Below are positions 25,289-35,409 of a DNA stretch of 64,000 nt, piece after piece. Both the position numbers and the translations under genes were made by a program. Location: NCBI RefSeq assembly GCF_000025985.1, contig NC_003228.3, forward strand, positions 930,001 to 994,000, read 5' to 3'. Every line of letters begins with the position of its first letter. Positions within the stretch are counted from its first letter, which is position 1. The notes beneath the pieces were generated by a model, which saw nothing but the letters and a program-made list of their open reading frames with translations, made no database searches and had not been told where the DNA came from. Source of the stretch: Bacteroides fragilis NCTC 9343 (lineage in GTDB: Bacteria; Bacteroidota; Bacteroidia; Bacteroidales; Bacteroidaceae).

Positions 25289-26563
25289 TTATAACTTGGT
25301 CCAACCTTTGGTCCATTCATTGTCTGCTTTCACTGCACCTTTATAAGCCGCTTTTTCAAAGAAGCTGTCTGCTGACAGGTCGGCTCCTCCGTCCTGTGTT
25401 CCGATAAAGATATTGCTGAAGCTCAAAGTCTGGTTGATGGCATTGTGATTGCCTTCGGCTGTGAACAGGGCAGAAGAGTAACCGCCGTCACCGCTTGCCT
25501 TGATATCTCCCGCGATAGCGATGTAGTTCAGTACCGAAGGACCGTCGATCAGGAATTTCTCGGTCTGTTCTGTTTCGGTAGTCAGGTTATTGGCCTTGCC
25601 TGTAACAAGTGCATTGTAGATCTTGGCCTGAGTTCCGGCACGCAGGCGGATGCCTCTTTTGCCTTCGTCGTTGTTGGCGCCTATCAGTGTCAGGTTGGCC
25701 AGTGTCGGGCATGAGATCGGAGCGGCATCCATATTCTTGTCATAGTTGTCGGCCTCGATCAGGCAGTCGCATGTATATCCCAAAGTGGCGGGATCTTCCT
25801 GGTAGGCGACAAAGAATTGCCCTTTTCCGCTCCATCCCTCTGTCCAGTCGAATGAATCGTCGCTGTTGCTCACCGATACCAGATATTTGGCATTGACCGT
25901 ACCTCCGAACCATTCGAAGCCGTCGTCGGTACCTTTGTATGCTTCGAGGTATTCGAGGGTCGTACCGTTTCCTACACCATAGAAGGTGAAGCCGTTACAC
26001 TCCTTTTCCGTAGTGAACTTGTATCCGGCGTATTCCAGGCGAATGTACTTCAGGATACCCGAGTTGTCCGCCGGATCGGAACCACCATAAGCGGCATCTC
26101 CGACTTCCGATTTACCGGTCGATCCGATGTTGATCGGGGCTTTGCCGCAAATGTGGATGCCGCCCCATGCTCCCGGTTCTTTGGTATCGGCAGTCATGAC
26201 AATCGGTGCGGAGGCAGTACCTACTGCTTCGATCTTGGCTCCCTGCTCCACGAGGATGTAGTCGATGGTGGCATCATCGCTTTTGGCGCTGATTGTCACA
26301 CCTTCGCCGATCTTCAGGGTGGAACCGGCTTTGACGATATATTCTCCGTCGAGGGAGAAGTTGTAGCCTTTGGTCAGGATGACGGTTTTCGACCCGTCTA
26401 CGCTTCCTTTCAGTGTTCCGTTGTTGGCGATCACCTCTTCGCTGTCGCCGTTTCCGCCGCCTTCGCCGCTGTTGTCGTCACTACAAGCTGCAAGTGAACA
26501 CATTCCCATCAGGGCTGCTACGGCCCAAGAGTTGAGTTTTAGATAATTCGTTTTCATATTCAT
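25289..26563 (-). CDS. Parallel beta-helix lipoprotein (paralogue 2)
   Basis: 424 residues; ATG at 26563, or 6 bases later. The lipobox SLAAC is followed by SDDNSGEGGG, so a surface-directed lipoprotein is plausible. Beta-helix repeats fill the protein. It shares with the previous gene the motifs PGAWGGI, NSGILKYIR, VGNGT, DDGFEWFGGTV and DDSFDWTEG. It is encoded 68 bases after the TonB-dependent receptor. Proteins of this type recur beside TonB-dependent receptors outside SusCD systems, but I know of no assigned substrate. The two copies differ enough in length and loops to have separate jobs. Confidence 0.7.
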   Translation of the reverse strand: MNMKTNYLKLNSWAVAALMGMCSLAACSDDNSGEGGGNGDSEEVIANNGTLKGSVDGSKTVILTKGYNFSLDGEYIVKAGSTLKIGEGVTISAKSDDATIDYILVEQGAKIEAVGTASAPIVMTADTKEPGAWGGIHICGKAPINIGSTGKSEVGDAAYGGSDPADNSGILKYIRLEYAGYKFTTEKECNGFTFYGVGNGTTLEYLEAYKGTDDGFEWFGGTVNAKYLVSVSNSDDSFDWTEGWSGKGQFFVAYQEDPATLGYTCDCLIEADNYDKNMDAAPISCPTLANLTLIGANNDEGKRGIRLRAGTQAKIYNALVTGKANNLTTETEQTEKFLIDGPSVLNYIAIAGDIKASGDGGYSSALFTAEGNHNAINQTLSFSNIFIGTQDGGADLSADSFFEKAAYKGAVKADNEWTKGWTKL

Positions 26564-26631
26564 ACTGTTTTAGGTTTATACTATCTGTTTGATTATTCAT
26601 ATAAATATTCTGTGTGACCCTGTGGCGAGCC

Positions 26632-29331
26632 TTAGAATCTGTACGAGACTCCTATTTCTGCACTGGTTCCCGGACGGAATGATTCTACTTCCACCTTTTG
26701 TCCCGTTGCCGGCAGCTCCTGCTTGAAGCGGATGGTACTGTTCAACAAGTCTTTCATCTGCAGGCGCAGGCTCAGGTGTTTGTTGATGGCATAGCTTGCT
26801 ATGAAGTCCATCGTGTGCAGGGTCTGTTGCTTGATGTTACCTGTTCCGTAGATACCTACTGTCTCGATGCGCGGGCCTTGCACATTGTAAACCAGTGCCA
26901 GTGTCAGGTCGCTTTCTCCTCTCAGTTGAGGAGTGTAGCTGAGATCTGCATTGATCAGGAACGGAGAGGCTCCTTGCAGAGCGCGTTCCGAGTCGGTATA
27001 TACCCCGCCTTCGGGCAATACGACGTTTGTGTACATGTATGAACCATTGGCTCCGATACGGAAGTTCTTGAACAGTTCTTTGCGGAATTCTATTTCCACT
27101 CCTGTGGCTATTCCGTCTTCGGCGTTGCGGAAAGAGCGGATCACTGTGCCGCCCGAAGACTCCTGAGTCTGTTCAATCGGCGATTTCAGTTTTTTGAAAT
27201 AACCCGTGACAGAGAACATATCCCCGTTGTTGCGTTTCGGAAAGAAATCATAGCGCAGGTCGATGTTATAATTATAAGCGTTTTTCAGTTCGTTGTTACC
27301 GCGGATATAGGCACTTCCGTAAGATTCCTGGTAGAGGAACGGAGCCATTTCGATAAATGAAGGGCGGGTGACAGTGCGTGATACGGAGAGGCGCAGGCTG
27401 TTGGTTTCGTTCAGGCTGTACTTCAGGTTCAGTGCCGGGAAGAAGTCGCCTTTGTCCAGGTTCGTTTTCTTCTCCTGTCCGCCGTCCGTCCAATAGCGTA
27501 CCCATTGTTTGGCCTGCTCGTAGCGCAGTCCCACGTTGACCAGCAGAGATTCCATCGGGTAGTACTCTATTTCTGCAAACCCTGCCCACACATCCATTCC
27601 GGCGTAGTAGTTGTAACGGGGCTGTGCATCGATGTTGGCTTTTATCGTCCCGTTGGCTATGTTTTCCTGATTCAGATATCCGTTGGTATCATAAATGTTG
27701 GTGACGTCAGCGTTCAAGGCATTGATATCGTAGTAGAAGTTCACGCTTTCAAAGTCGCGTTTTTTGCTTTTGTAAGTACCTCCCACACGAATCAGGTTCG
27801 CATCTCCCCATTTGTACGAGGTGCGCAGATCTCCTACAATCTCTTTCTCTTGCAGTTCTCCGAAGTAGCGGTTGGTAGTCTGGTTGAGTTTAAAGAGGTT
27901 CAGCTTATCGCTGCCTTCGTTACGGAAGAAGACCACCTGCCGGCGATCCGGTTCGTCACTGTTGGTCAGTCCGTACGAAGCGCTCCAGTTTACATCCCAC
28001 TGAGAAGTCAGTTCGTGGTGTCCCAGCAACTGGTTGTTCAGTAGTGAGTAGGCATGGAAAACGCTGTTGCTCGATGTGATGTTGTTCTTTTCGGCATCGA
28101 TCCCCTCGCGGGACATATAATCGTTGATGGCATTGCGTGCATAGAACACGGTGAAGTTGATGTGGTCCGCCTGCCGGAACGAGTAGCCGATGTTGCCCAA
28201 TCCGGCTATTTTCAGTGCGCTGGAATAACTGTCATAATTGAACTTGTCGAGGTGTGTGCCCTGAGCGGTCATAGTGGTCACGTAGGCGTCTTTCAAGATT
28301 TGGTTTTCGTTGCTGACACCTACCGAGGCAAGCACGCTCAGACGGTTTCCGTTGGGGAGTGTCCAGCTCTTGCCTCCTCCCAGGTTACCACCGAATTCGG
28401 GTAGTGAACGGTGCTTGCTGATAGCGAAGTTTGTGCCGAACGGGTCATTGTTGCGGGCGTAATCGCGGAACTCGCTTTTACCCATAGCCAGAATCCGGTC
28501 TTTATTCCTGAGGTTTCCCGTACTGAAGAGTCCGCCTTTCCGGTCGCTATAATAGAAATCTTTTCCGACAGTGTTGAAGCGTCCGCCCACGTTGAAGCCG
28601 ATGGAGAAAAAGTCACTTCCCGTGTTCTCCTTGGTGCTGATGTCGATATGTGCGCCCGAATAGTCGGCAAAGGCTCCGGCGGCATATACTTTACTGACGG
28701 TGATGTTCTTTACGGTAGAGGCCGGGAAGAGGTCGAGCGGAATCAACTTGTTGTCCGGGTTGGGCGAGGCGATGGGCAAACCGTTCAGGGTGGTCGTGCT
28801 GTACCGGTCACCCAGTCCGCGTACTATCAGTTGTCCGGCGCTTGCAATGGAGATACCGGTTATTTTCTTGACTCCGTCCTGTACGTTCGATATACCTTTC
28901 AGGGTCATCTCTTTGGCTCCCATGTTTTCGATGGCAAGCGTTGCTTTCTGTCTCTCTTGCAGTAAAGCCTTTTCGCCTTCCAGGTTTTTCCGGGCCACTA
29001 CGGTGACGGCGTCCAGCGTTTGCGCGTCTACTTCCAGTTCAAAGTTCAGTGTCGCATTGGCTTTCACTTTCACTTCATTCATCCGGAGTGTTTTATATCC
29101 TATATATTTCACTTCAATGGTATAGGTGCCGTTGCTTAGCGTCAGTGTGTAGTTACCGTCTACATCGGCTACGGTTCCGGTCGTGGTTCCGGCAATCTGT
29201 ACGGTAGCTCCGGTCAGGGGTTCTTTGGTCTGTTTATCAATGATGGTTCCCTGGATGACCCCTGCTGTGATTCCTAAGGAAAATGTTGCGAGAAGAAGAG
29301 TGGAGAGAAGTCTCCCGATTTGTTGTTTCAT
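26632..29331 (-). CDS. TonB-dependent outer-membrane receptor (not SusC-type)
   Basis: 899 residues with a signal peptide ending near GITAG. Residues about 25-110 are a carboxypeptidase-regulatory-like beta sandwich (VIQGTIIDKQTKEPLTGATV). A plug domain follows (IVRGLGDRYSTTTLNG, ISKV-type ending) and then a 22-strand barrel ending in an aromatic residue (GVSYRF). It is shorter than SusC proteins (about 1000 residues) and no susD gene lies near. Instead it is followed by two beta-helix lipoproteins. It probably imports a scarce ligand such as a metal complex, peptide or glycan, powered by TonB-ExbBD. The opposite-strand kinase at 29569 may sense the same signal; this is inferred. Confidence 0.85.
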   Translation of the reverse strand: MKQQIGRLLSTLLLATFSLGITAGVIQGTIIDKQTKEPLTGATVQIAGTTTGTVADVDGNYTLTLSNGTYTIEVKYIGYKTLRMNEVKVKANATLNFELEVDAQTLDAVTVVARKNLEGEKALLQERQKATLAIENMGAKEMTLKGISNVQDGVKKITGISIASAGQLIVRGLGDRYSTTTLNGLPIASPNPDNKLIPLDLFPASTVKNITVSKVYAAGAFADYSGAHIDISTKENTGSDFFSIGFNVGGRFNTVGKDFYYSDRKGGLFSTGNLRNKDRILAMGKSEFRDYARNNDPFGTNFAISKHRSLPEFGGNLGGGKSWTLPNGNRLSVLASVGVSNENQILKDAYVTTMTAQGTHLDKFNYDSYSSALKIAGLGNIGYSFRQADHINFTVFYARNAINDYMSREGIDAEKNNITSSNSVFHAYSLLNNQLLGHHELTSQWDVNWSASYGLTNSDEPDRRQVVFFRNEGSDKLNLFKLNQTTNRYFGELQEKEIVGDLRTSYKWGDANLIRVGGTYKSKKRDFESVNFYYDINALNADVTNIYDTNGYLNQENIANGTIKANIDAQPRYNYYAGMDVWAGFAEIEYYPMESLLVNVGLRYEQAKQWVRYWTDGGQEKKTNLDKGDFFPALNLKYSLNETNSLRLSVSRTVTRPSFIEMAPFLYQESYGSAYIRGNNELKNAYNYNIDLRYDFFPKRNNGDMFSVTGYFKKLKSPIEQTQESSGGTVIRSFRNAEDGIATGVEIEFRKELFKNFRIGANGSYMYTNVVLPEGGVYTDSERALQGASPFLINADLSYTPQLRGESDLTLALVYNVQGPRIETVGIYGTGNIKQQTLHTMDFIASYAINKHLSLRLQMKDLLNSTIRFKQELPATGQKVEVESFRPGTSAEIGVSYRF

Positions 29332-29495
29332 GTCTTTTTATCTACGTTTTTCTGTCGGTGCAAAGTTGCACGATTCAGGTTACGGGGGTGATACATGCCC
29401 TATACGATTCGTTAACATCTGTGTTACATTCCTGTGTACCCTTTCCGCAGTGCTGCTCTCAGCGTCTGCTTGCCACAAATATTTAATCCATTCTC

Positions 29496-29525
29496 TTGGT
29501 GTGAATGGATAATTTCCTAAATTTG
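29496..29525 (+). promoter_or_regulatory. Promoter for the PAS-kinase gene
   Basis: TTG at 29496-29498 and TAAATTTG at 29518-29525 (TAnnTTTG) are 19 bases apart, the usual Bacteroides spacing. The transcript would start near 29532, with ATG at 29569. The 237-base divergent region also serves the TonB receptor; no matching pair of boxes was found for the minus strand beyond a CAAACATA at 29541-29548. Confidence 0.65.
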
Positions 29526-29568
29526 CGTACTAACAGCAAACAAACATATACTCCTGTAAACTACTTTT

Positions 29569-32358
29569 ATGGATAACGATATTGAACGATTTCGGCAAAT
29601 GGCGTCCATGGCGCAACTCGGATGGTGGGAAGCTGATTTCACAGCCGGGCATTATGTATGCTCAGAATACCTCTGCGATTTATTGGGACTTGAAGGAAAT
29701 ACCATATCTTTTACGGACTTCAGGAAACGGGTGCGTGAGGATTATCAGGAACAGATAGTCCGGGAGTTCAATGCTTCCATCCATAGGGAGTTTTATGAAC
29801 AGACTTTCCCCATTCACTCCAAAGAGGGAATCGTGTGGTTGCACACCCGTTTGGGGGAGCGTGAAGAAATACCGGGCAGGGGAGTCGTTTCATTCGGTAT
29901 CATGCAGCGGGTAGAAGCTCCCAATGATACTTCCGAGCGGGTTCTGGAGCGTGTCAACGACTTGCTGTACAGGCAGAACTCCATTTCCCATTCACTCTTA
30001 CGCTTTCTCAAAGATGATAGTGTGGACCTCTGTATCATGGAGATATTGAAGGATATCCTCGATCTTTTTCATGGGGGACGCGTGTATATCTTTGAATATG
30101 ATGAATATTACCGCTATCAGGACTGTACCTACGAGGTGGTGGCCGAAGGAGTGTTGCCGGAGATCGATAGCCTGCAACGTATCCCGACTGACAGTTTACC
30201 TTGGTGGAGGCAGCAGACCCTGTCGGGTAAACCGGTGATACTGGATTCATTGGACCAGCTTCCGAAACATGCAAAAGCGGAATATGCGATCCTGAGCCGC
30301 CAGAACATCAAGTCACTGATGATCACTCCGCTGATAGCCGGCGAACATGTATGGGGGTATATGGGGATCGATCTGGTGAAGAATTATCGCAACTGGAATA
30401 ATGAAGACTTCCAATGGTTATCGTCTCTTGCCAATATCATCAGCATCTGTATCGAGCTGCGTAAAGCGAAAGACGAAGCTGTGCGCGAACGTTCTTTTTT
30501 GCGTAATCTGTTCCGCTTCATGCCGATGGGGTATATACGTATGACTATGGTCCGGGATGCTGCCGGACTACCTTGTGATTACCGGATAGCCGATGCCAAT
30601 GATTTGAGTTCGGAACTCATAGGAATGTCTCTTTCCGATTACGTGGGATGCCTTGCCAGCGAGTTGCATGCGGACTTTAAGGCCAAGGTGGATTATCTTC
30701 TCGATGTGATGGAGGGCAGTGTGCACAAAGAGACTGATGTCTACTTCCATCGCACCCAGCGCAGTTCCCATTGCATCGTGTATTCTCCGGAAAAGGACGA
30801 GGTGGTCGCTCTGTTTCTGGACTCTACCGAGACGATTCGTGCCCATAGGGCTTTAGATCGCAGTGAGAAGCTTTTCAAGAATATCTTTGCCAATATTCCC
30901 GCGGGAGTGGAGATTTACGATAAGGATGGCAATTTGCTCGACTTGAACAACTGGGATATGGAAACCTTTGGTGTAAAAGATAAAGCCGATGTAATGGGAG
31001 TCAATTTCTTTGAGAATCCGAATGTGCCTCTTGAAATCAGAGAACGGGTACGGAACGAAGACCTGGTCGATTTCAGACTGAACTACTCTTTTAATAAGGC
31101 TTCCGATTACTACCATTCCGATAAAAGTAATATAATCGAGCTGTATACAAAGGTCAGTAAACTCTTTGACAGCCAAGGGAACTTCAACGGCTATGTGCTG
31201 ATCAACATCGATAATACGGAGCGTATCGATGCCATTAACCGTATCCGTGATTTTGAGAACTTCTTCCTTTTGATATCGGACTATGCAAAAGTAGGTTATG
31301 CCAAACTGAACCTGCTGAGTAAACGTGGCTATGCCATCAAACAGTGGTTTAAGAATATGGGTGAGACGGAGGATATTCCGCTTTCATCCGTTGTGGGCGT
31401 TTATGATAAGATGCATCCTGAAGACCGGCAGAAGGTCTTTGACTTTTACGAGAAGGTATTGGCGGGTGAAGAGAAGGACTTCCGTAGCGAAATGCGTATC
31501 CTGAAACCCGGCGCTACCAACGAGTGGAACTGGGTACGGATGAATGTGGTAGTGACCAAGTTTGAACCGGAGCATGGGGAGGTGGAGATTATCGGCATTA
31601 ATTATGATATTACGGAACTGAAGGAGACGGAAGCCATGCTTATCGAGGCGAAAGAGAAAGCGGAAACCATGGATCGGCTGAAGAGCGCTTTCCTGGCGAA
31701 TATGAGTCACGAGATACGTACACCACTCAATGCGATTGTCGGTTTCTCGGGCCTTTTGGTCGATACGGAAGACATGGAGGAACGCTGCGAATACATCAAG
31801 ATCGTACAAGAGAATAATGACTTGCTGCTGCAGCTGATCTCGGACATTCTGGACTTATCGAAGATTGAGGCCGGTACGTTTGAGTTCACCTACGGGGAGA
31901 CGGATGTGAATATGCTTTGTGAAGATATCGTTCGCAGCTCTCAGATAAAGGTTCCCCAGGGAATTGAATTAGTATTCGATCCGCATCCTTCGGATTGCAC
32001 TGTGATAAGTGACCGGAACCGGTTGCATCAGGTCATCTCCAATTTCGTGAACAATGCCCTGAAGTTTACCTCCTCGGGCAGCATCCATGTGGGATATGAA
32101 AAGAAGGAAGAGGGTGTGGAGTTTTATGTAAGCGACACGGGAATCGGAATCTCTAAAGAGCAACTGACGCATATCTTTGAACGCTTTGTGAAGCTGAACA
32201 GCTTTATCCACGGAACCGGGCTCGGACTCTCCATCTGTAAAAGTATTGTGGAGCAGCTGGGCGGCGTCATAGGAGTGGACTCGGAAGAAGGGAAAGGGGC
32301 CCGTTTCTGGTTCACCATTCCCTATATTAACAGCGAACAGTCAATCGTTAACGATTGA
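29569..32358 (+). CDS. Soluble multi-PAS/GAF sensor histidine kinase
   Basis: 929 residues with no signal peptide or membrane segment, so a cytoplasmic sensor. Domains in order: PAS (about 10-125), GAF-like (about 145-300), PAS (about 310-420), PAS (about 430-555), PAS (about 560-690), then HisKA with the phospho-accepting His in [11 protein letters not shown] (H714). The HATPase domain follows, with N box ([10 protein letters not shown]) and G boxes ([14 protein letters not shown]). There is no receiver domain and no response-regulator gene within the window, so its partner is elsewhere. It has its own promoter and ends at a long inverted repeat. The divergent TonB receptor is a possible target, by position only. 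Confidence 0.88.
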   Translation: MDNDIERFRQMASMAQLGWWEADFTAGHYVCSEYLCDLLGLEGNTISFTDFRKRVREDYQEQIVREFNASIHREFYEQTFPIHSKEGIVWLHTRLGEREEIPGRGVVSFGIMQRVEAPNDTSERVLERVNDLLYRQNSISHSLLRFLKDDSVDLCIMEILKDILDLFHGGRVYIFEYDEYYRYQDCTYEVVAEGVLPEIDSLQRIPTDSLPWWRQQTLSGKPVILDSLDQLPKHAKAEYAILSRQNIKSLMITPLIAGEHVWGYMGIDLVKNYRNWNNEDFQWLSSLANIISICIELRKAKDEAVRERSFLRNLFRFMPMGYIRMTMVRDAAGLPCDYRIADANDLSSELIGMSLSDYVGCLASELHADFKAKVDYLLDVMEGSVHKETDVYFHRTQRSSHCIVYSPEKDEVVALFLDSTETIRAHRALDRSEKLFKNIFANIPAGVEIYDKDGNLLDLNNWDMETFGVKDKADVMGVNFFENPNVPLEIRERVRNEDLVDFRLNYSFNKASDYYHSDKSNIIELYTKVSKLFDSQGNFNGYVLINIDNTERIDAINRIRDFENFFLLISDYAKVGYAKLNLLSKRGYAIKQWFKNMGETEDIPLSSVVGVYDKMHPEDRQKVFDFYEKVLAGEEKDFRSEMRILKPGATNEWNWVRMNVVVTKFEPEHGEVEIIGINYDITELKETEAMLIEAKEKAETMDRLKSAFLANMSHEIRTPLNAIVGFSGLLVDTEDMEERCEYIKIVQENNDLLLQLISDILDLSKIEAGTFEFTYGETDVNMLCEDIVRSSQIKVPQGIELVFDPHPSDCTVISDRNRLHQVISNFVNNALKFTSSGSIHVGYEKKEEGVEFYVSDTGIGISKEQLTHIFERFVKLNSFIHGTGLGLSICKSIVEQLGGVIGVDSEEGKGARFWFTIPYINSEQSIVND

Positions 32359-32369
32359 TAGACGGTCCG

Positions 32370-32438
32370 GCTATAAACAACAAACGGTGAACAACACATA
32401 CTATACTGTATGCCTGTTCACCGTTTGTTGTTTATAGC
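32370..32438. terminator. 23-bp perfect inverted repeat, bidirectional terminator
   Basis: The left arm (32370-32392) and right arm (32416-32438) are exact reverse complements over 23 bases, around a 23-base centre that itself can pair (CATAC with GTATG). It lies between the convergent kinase and nuoN genes and could stop transcripts from both sides. There is no long U run directly after either arm, so the mechanism may be arrest by a very stable hairpin. Confidence 0.75.
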
Positions 32439-32454
32439 TGATCGTTTACCGTTT

Positions 32455-33906
32455 TTACATTCCCATTCCGAATGAGAACTTGTCAATTCCCTGATAGATG
32501 CAACTTGCAATACCCAGAGCTATGATACCCAAAGTACAAAGTACGAGACTCACTTTGGTGTAGTTATCACTGCGGAAAGTGGGGATCGGTTCTTCATTGG
32601 GATTGATATACATGGCCTTTACAATCAGTAAGTAGTAGTAAAGCGATACGACTGTATTGATCAGGGCAATGAATACCAATAGATGGAATCCGCTGTTGAA
32701 TGCAGCCATGAAAATGAAGAACTTTGAGAAGAAACCCGCAAACGGAGGGATACCGGCCAGTGAGAACAGGGCAAGGGTCATGATAAAAGCCAGTTTGGGA
32801 TTGGTCTTGTACAGTCCGTTATAGTCGTCTATCTCCACTTTGTTGCTACGTTGTTCCACAATTGAGATGACTGCAAATACACCTAAGTTTGCTGCCAGAT
32901 AAACCAGTACATAATAAACCAGGGCAGTCATTCCCATTTCACTGCCTCCGATGACACCCAGCATGATGTATCCCGCTTGGGAGATAGCGGAGAATGCCAT
33001 GAAACGTTTCAGGTTCTGTTGGCGGATAGCAAAGAGGTTGGCAATGGTGATGGAAGCAATGGTTACCCAGAACAACACTTCCTGCCATTGTGCCACCATC
33101 GGTGCGAACACTTTCATCAGGATGGTCATCAGCACGAAAGCTGCCGATCCTTTGGAAATCACACTTAAATAAGAGGTTACGGCTGTAGGCGCTCCTTCGT
33201 ATACGTCGGCTGTCCAGAGGTGGAAAGGAACCAATGAGATTTTGAATCCCATTCCGGCAAAGAAGAACACGAATGCCATAATCTGAAGCATATTGCCTGT
33301 GATGTGTCCAGGGAGGTCATTGAAATAGAGCGTACCGGACGTACCGTATATCATTGAAAGACCGAATAGCAGCAATGCACTTGAGAACAGTGCGGTCAGG
33401 ATGTACTTGGCACCTGCTTCTGCGGAGTGATGACGATATTTATCGAATGCCACCAGTGCGGCCATCGGGATACTTGCCATTTCCAATCCGATGAAGAACA
33501 TCAGGAAATGTCCCGCAGAAATCATAAAGTACATACCCAGCAGGGTAGAGAGTGTCAGTACATAGAACTCTCCCTGCTTGATGCGGGTGTCTTCGCGTTT
33601 CAACCATTCATGGGCCATCAGTAGCACGATGATGGTACCTACGTTGAGCACTGCCTTGATGATGGTTTGCATCGGTGTGTACTGATACATTCCGCCGAAA
33701 GCCTCTGCCGGAGTTCCGGGAAAGAGGTTGATTACGGTGTGGAGGGTCATCAGGATCACAGCCGGCAAGGTGAGCGACCTGACGTTCACCTTAGGAGTGG
33801 CACCTTTTTGGTCCGGACAGGTCAACAGGTCGACAACAAACAGGATGAGGATAACTGCTATCAGTGACAGCTCCTCTTTCATATATAGAAATTGTGAATA
33901 ATCCAT
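32455..33906 (-). CDS. nuoN: NADH-quinone oxidoreductase subunit N
   Basis: 483 residues with about 14 membrane helices, an antiporter-like proton-channel subunit of complex I. The conserved lysine helix region is visible ([24 protein letters not shown]). It is the last gene of the nuo operon, which runs A-B-CD-H-I-J-K-L-M-N on the minus strand, and starts 6 bases after nuoM. Protons are moved across the inner membrane as electrons pass to menaquinone. The length is normal for the family. The operon lacks nuoE, nuoF and nuoG, so the electron entry module differs from the NADH-type enzyme. Confidence 0.95.
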
Positions 33907-33912
33907 CTTCTT

Positions 33913-35397
33913 TTAGGGTATTAAGTGTGAAACAACGGGCAATACACTCTCGCCAATCATGTGGCTGACCCAGAAAGGAGCCATACCCAGTCCGGCGACA
34001 CAAATGATGAGACAGATGACGGCAAAGCGCTCGTCCCAGGTTGCATCCGTCAGTGCCAGATGATGTTTGTTGGTACACGTTCCATATAGAATCTTACCTA
34101 CCAGTCGGAGGATATAGACTGCCGTGATCACGATGGACGAGCAAGCGATGATGGTCAGTGTACGATGGAATACATCGAAGTTCTGGAATGAACCGACGAA
34201 GATAGTCATCTCGGCTACGAAGCCGCTAAGTCCCGGAAGACCCAGGTTGGCAAGTCCGGCAATCACATAGCAGACACTGAGAAACGGCATCACTTTCATC
34301 AGTCCGTTCAGCTCGCGTACGTCACGGGTATGGGTACGTCCGTATATCATACCGATGAGGGCGAAGAACAGAGCTGTCATTAATCCGTGGCTGAGCATCT
34401 GAAGCACCGCTCCGGTAGCTGCTGTCTGGTTCATCATCAGGATAGCGAAGAGCACAAGGCCGCAGTGGCTTACGGAAGAGTATGCGTTGATGTACTTCAG
34501 GTCTGTCTGTACGCAAGCACTGAAAGCACCGTATACAACGGAGATACCTGTCAGGATCAGGAAGATCCAGCCCAGTTCGTTTGCAGCTTCCGGCATCAGG
34601 TACATGGCGATGCGGAAACAACCGTAGCCTCCGAGCTTCATCAATACGCCGGCATGCAGCATAGAGACAGCAGTCGGTGCCGAGGCATGACCGTCAGGAC
34701 TCCAGGTATGGAAGGGAAAGAGTGCTCCCAGCACACCGAATCCCAGGAAAGTGAGCGGAAACCAGATGCATTGCTGCGCAAACGGAATGTTATGCAGTTG
34801 AGCTATTTCAAGAATGTTCATGGTTGTTCCGCCGGCACCGAAGAAGATACCCAGAATACCGATCAGCAAGAATGCCGAACCACCCATTAGCATCAGGGTC
34901 AGCTTCATGGCTGCATATTCTTTGCGTCCCGAACCCCATACACCGATGAGTAAGTACATCGGTATCAATGCGATTTCGTAGAACATGAACATGGTGAATA
35001 AGTCGATGGAGATAAAGAAACCGAATACTCCCATCGACAGGAGGGTGAACCACAGGAAATATTCTTTTGTCAGCGGCTGCAACTTCCAGGAGGCAAAGGT
35101 GCCGGTGAACACGATGACAGCGCTAAGCAGCAGCATCGCTACCGATATTCCGTCTACTCCCACCGAGTAGGCTATGTGAAGCGGTGCATACCATACCGTA
35201 TCGGCACGGAACAACATCTCGGCTGTAGCTCCTGCCTGGCGCTCGCCCAAATAAAGGAACGTCAGCACAACACTCAGGATCAGCAACGCCGTACTTCCCG
35301 CTACCATCACTCCGCGGATGGCCTTAATGCTTTTGGCAAGGTATAACCCGCCAAGCATCAGCAGAGGAATGAGTACGAATAAGGATAAAAAGTTCAT
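33913..35397 (-). CDS. nuoM: NADH-quinone oxidoreductase subunit M
   Basis: 494 residues, about 14 membrane helices, an antiporter-like subunit of the membrane arm. Diagnostic stretches include MFYEIALIPMYLLIGVWG, with the conserved Glu, and FPFHTWSPDGHASAPTAVS. It lies 12 bases downstream of nuoL. The protein forms one of three proton-translocating channels with NuoL and NuoN. No unusual features are seen. Confidence 0.95.
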   Translation of the reverse strand: MNFLSLFVLIPLLMLGGLYLAKSIKAIRGVMVAGSTALLILSVVLTFLYLGERQAGATAEMLFRADTVWYAPLHIAYSVGVDGISVAMLLLSAVIVFTGTFASWKLQPLTKEYFLWFTLLSMGVFGFFISIDLFTMFMFYEIALIPMYLLIGVWGSGRKEYAAMKLTLMLMGGSAFLLIGILGIFFGAGGTTMNILEIAQLHNIPFAQQCIWFPLTFLGFGVLGALFPFHTWSPDGHASAPTAVSMLHAGVLMKLGGYGCFRIAMYLMPEAANELGWIFLILTGISVVYGAFSACVQTDLKYINAYSSVSHCGLVLFAILMMNQTAATGAVLQMLSHGLMTALFFALIGMIYGRTHTRDVRELNGLMKVMPFLSVCYVIAGLANLGLPGLSGFVAEMTIFVGSFQNFDVFHRTLTIIACSSIVITAVYILRLVGKILYGTCTNKHHLALTDATWDERFAVICLIICVAGLGMAPFWVSHMIGESVLPVVSHLIP

Positions 35398-35409
35398 ATC
35401 TTTTGTGCT

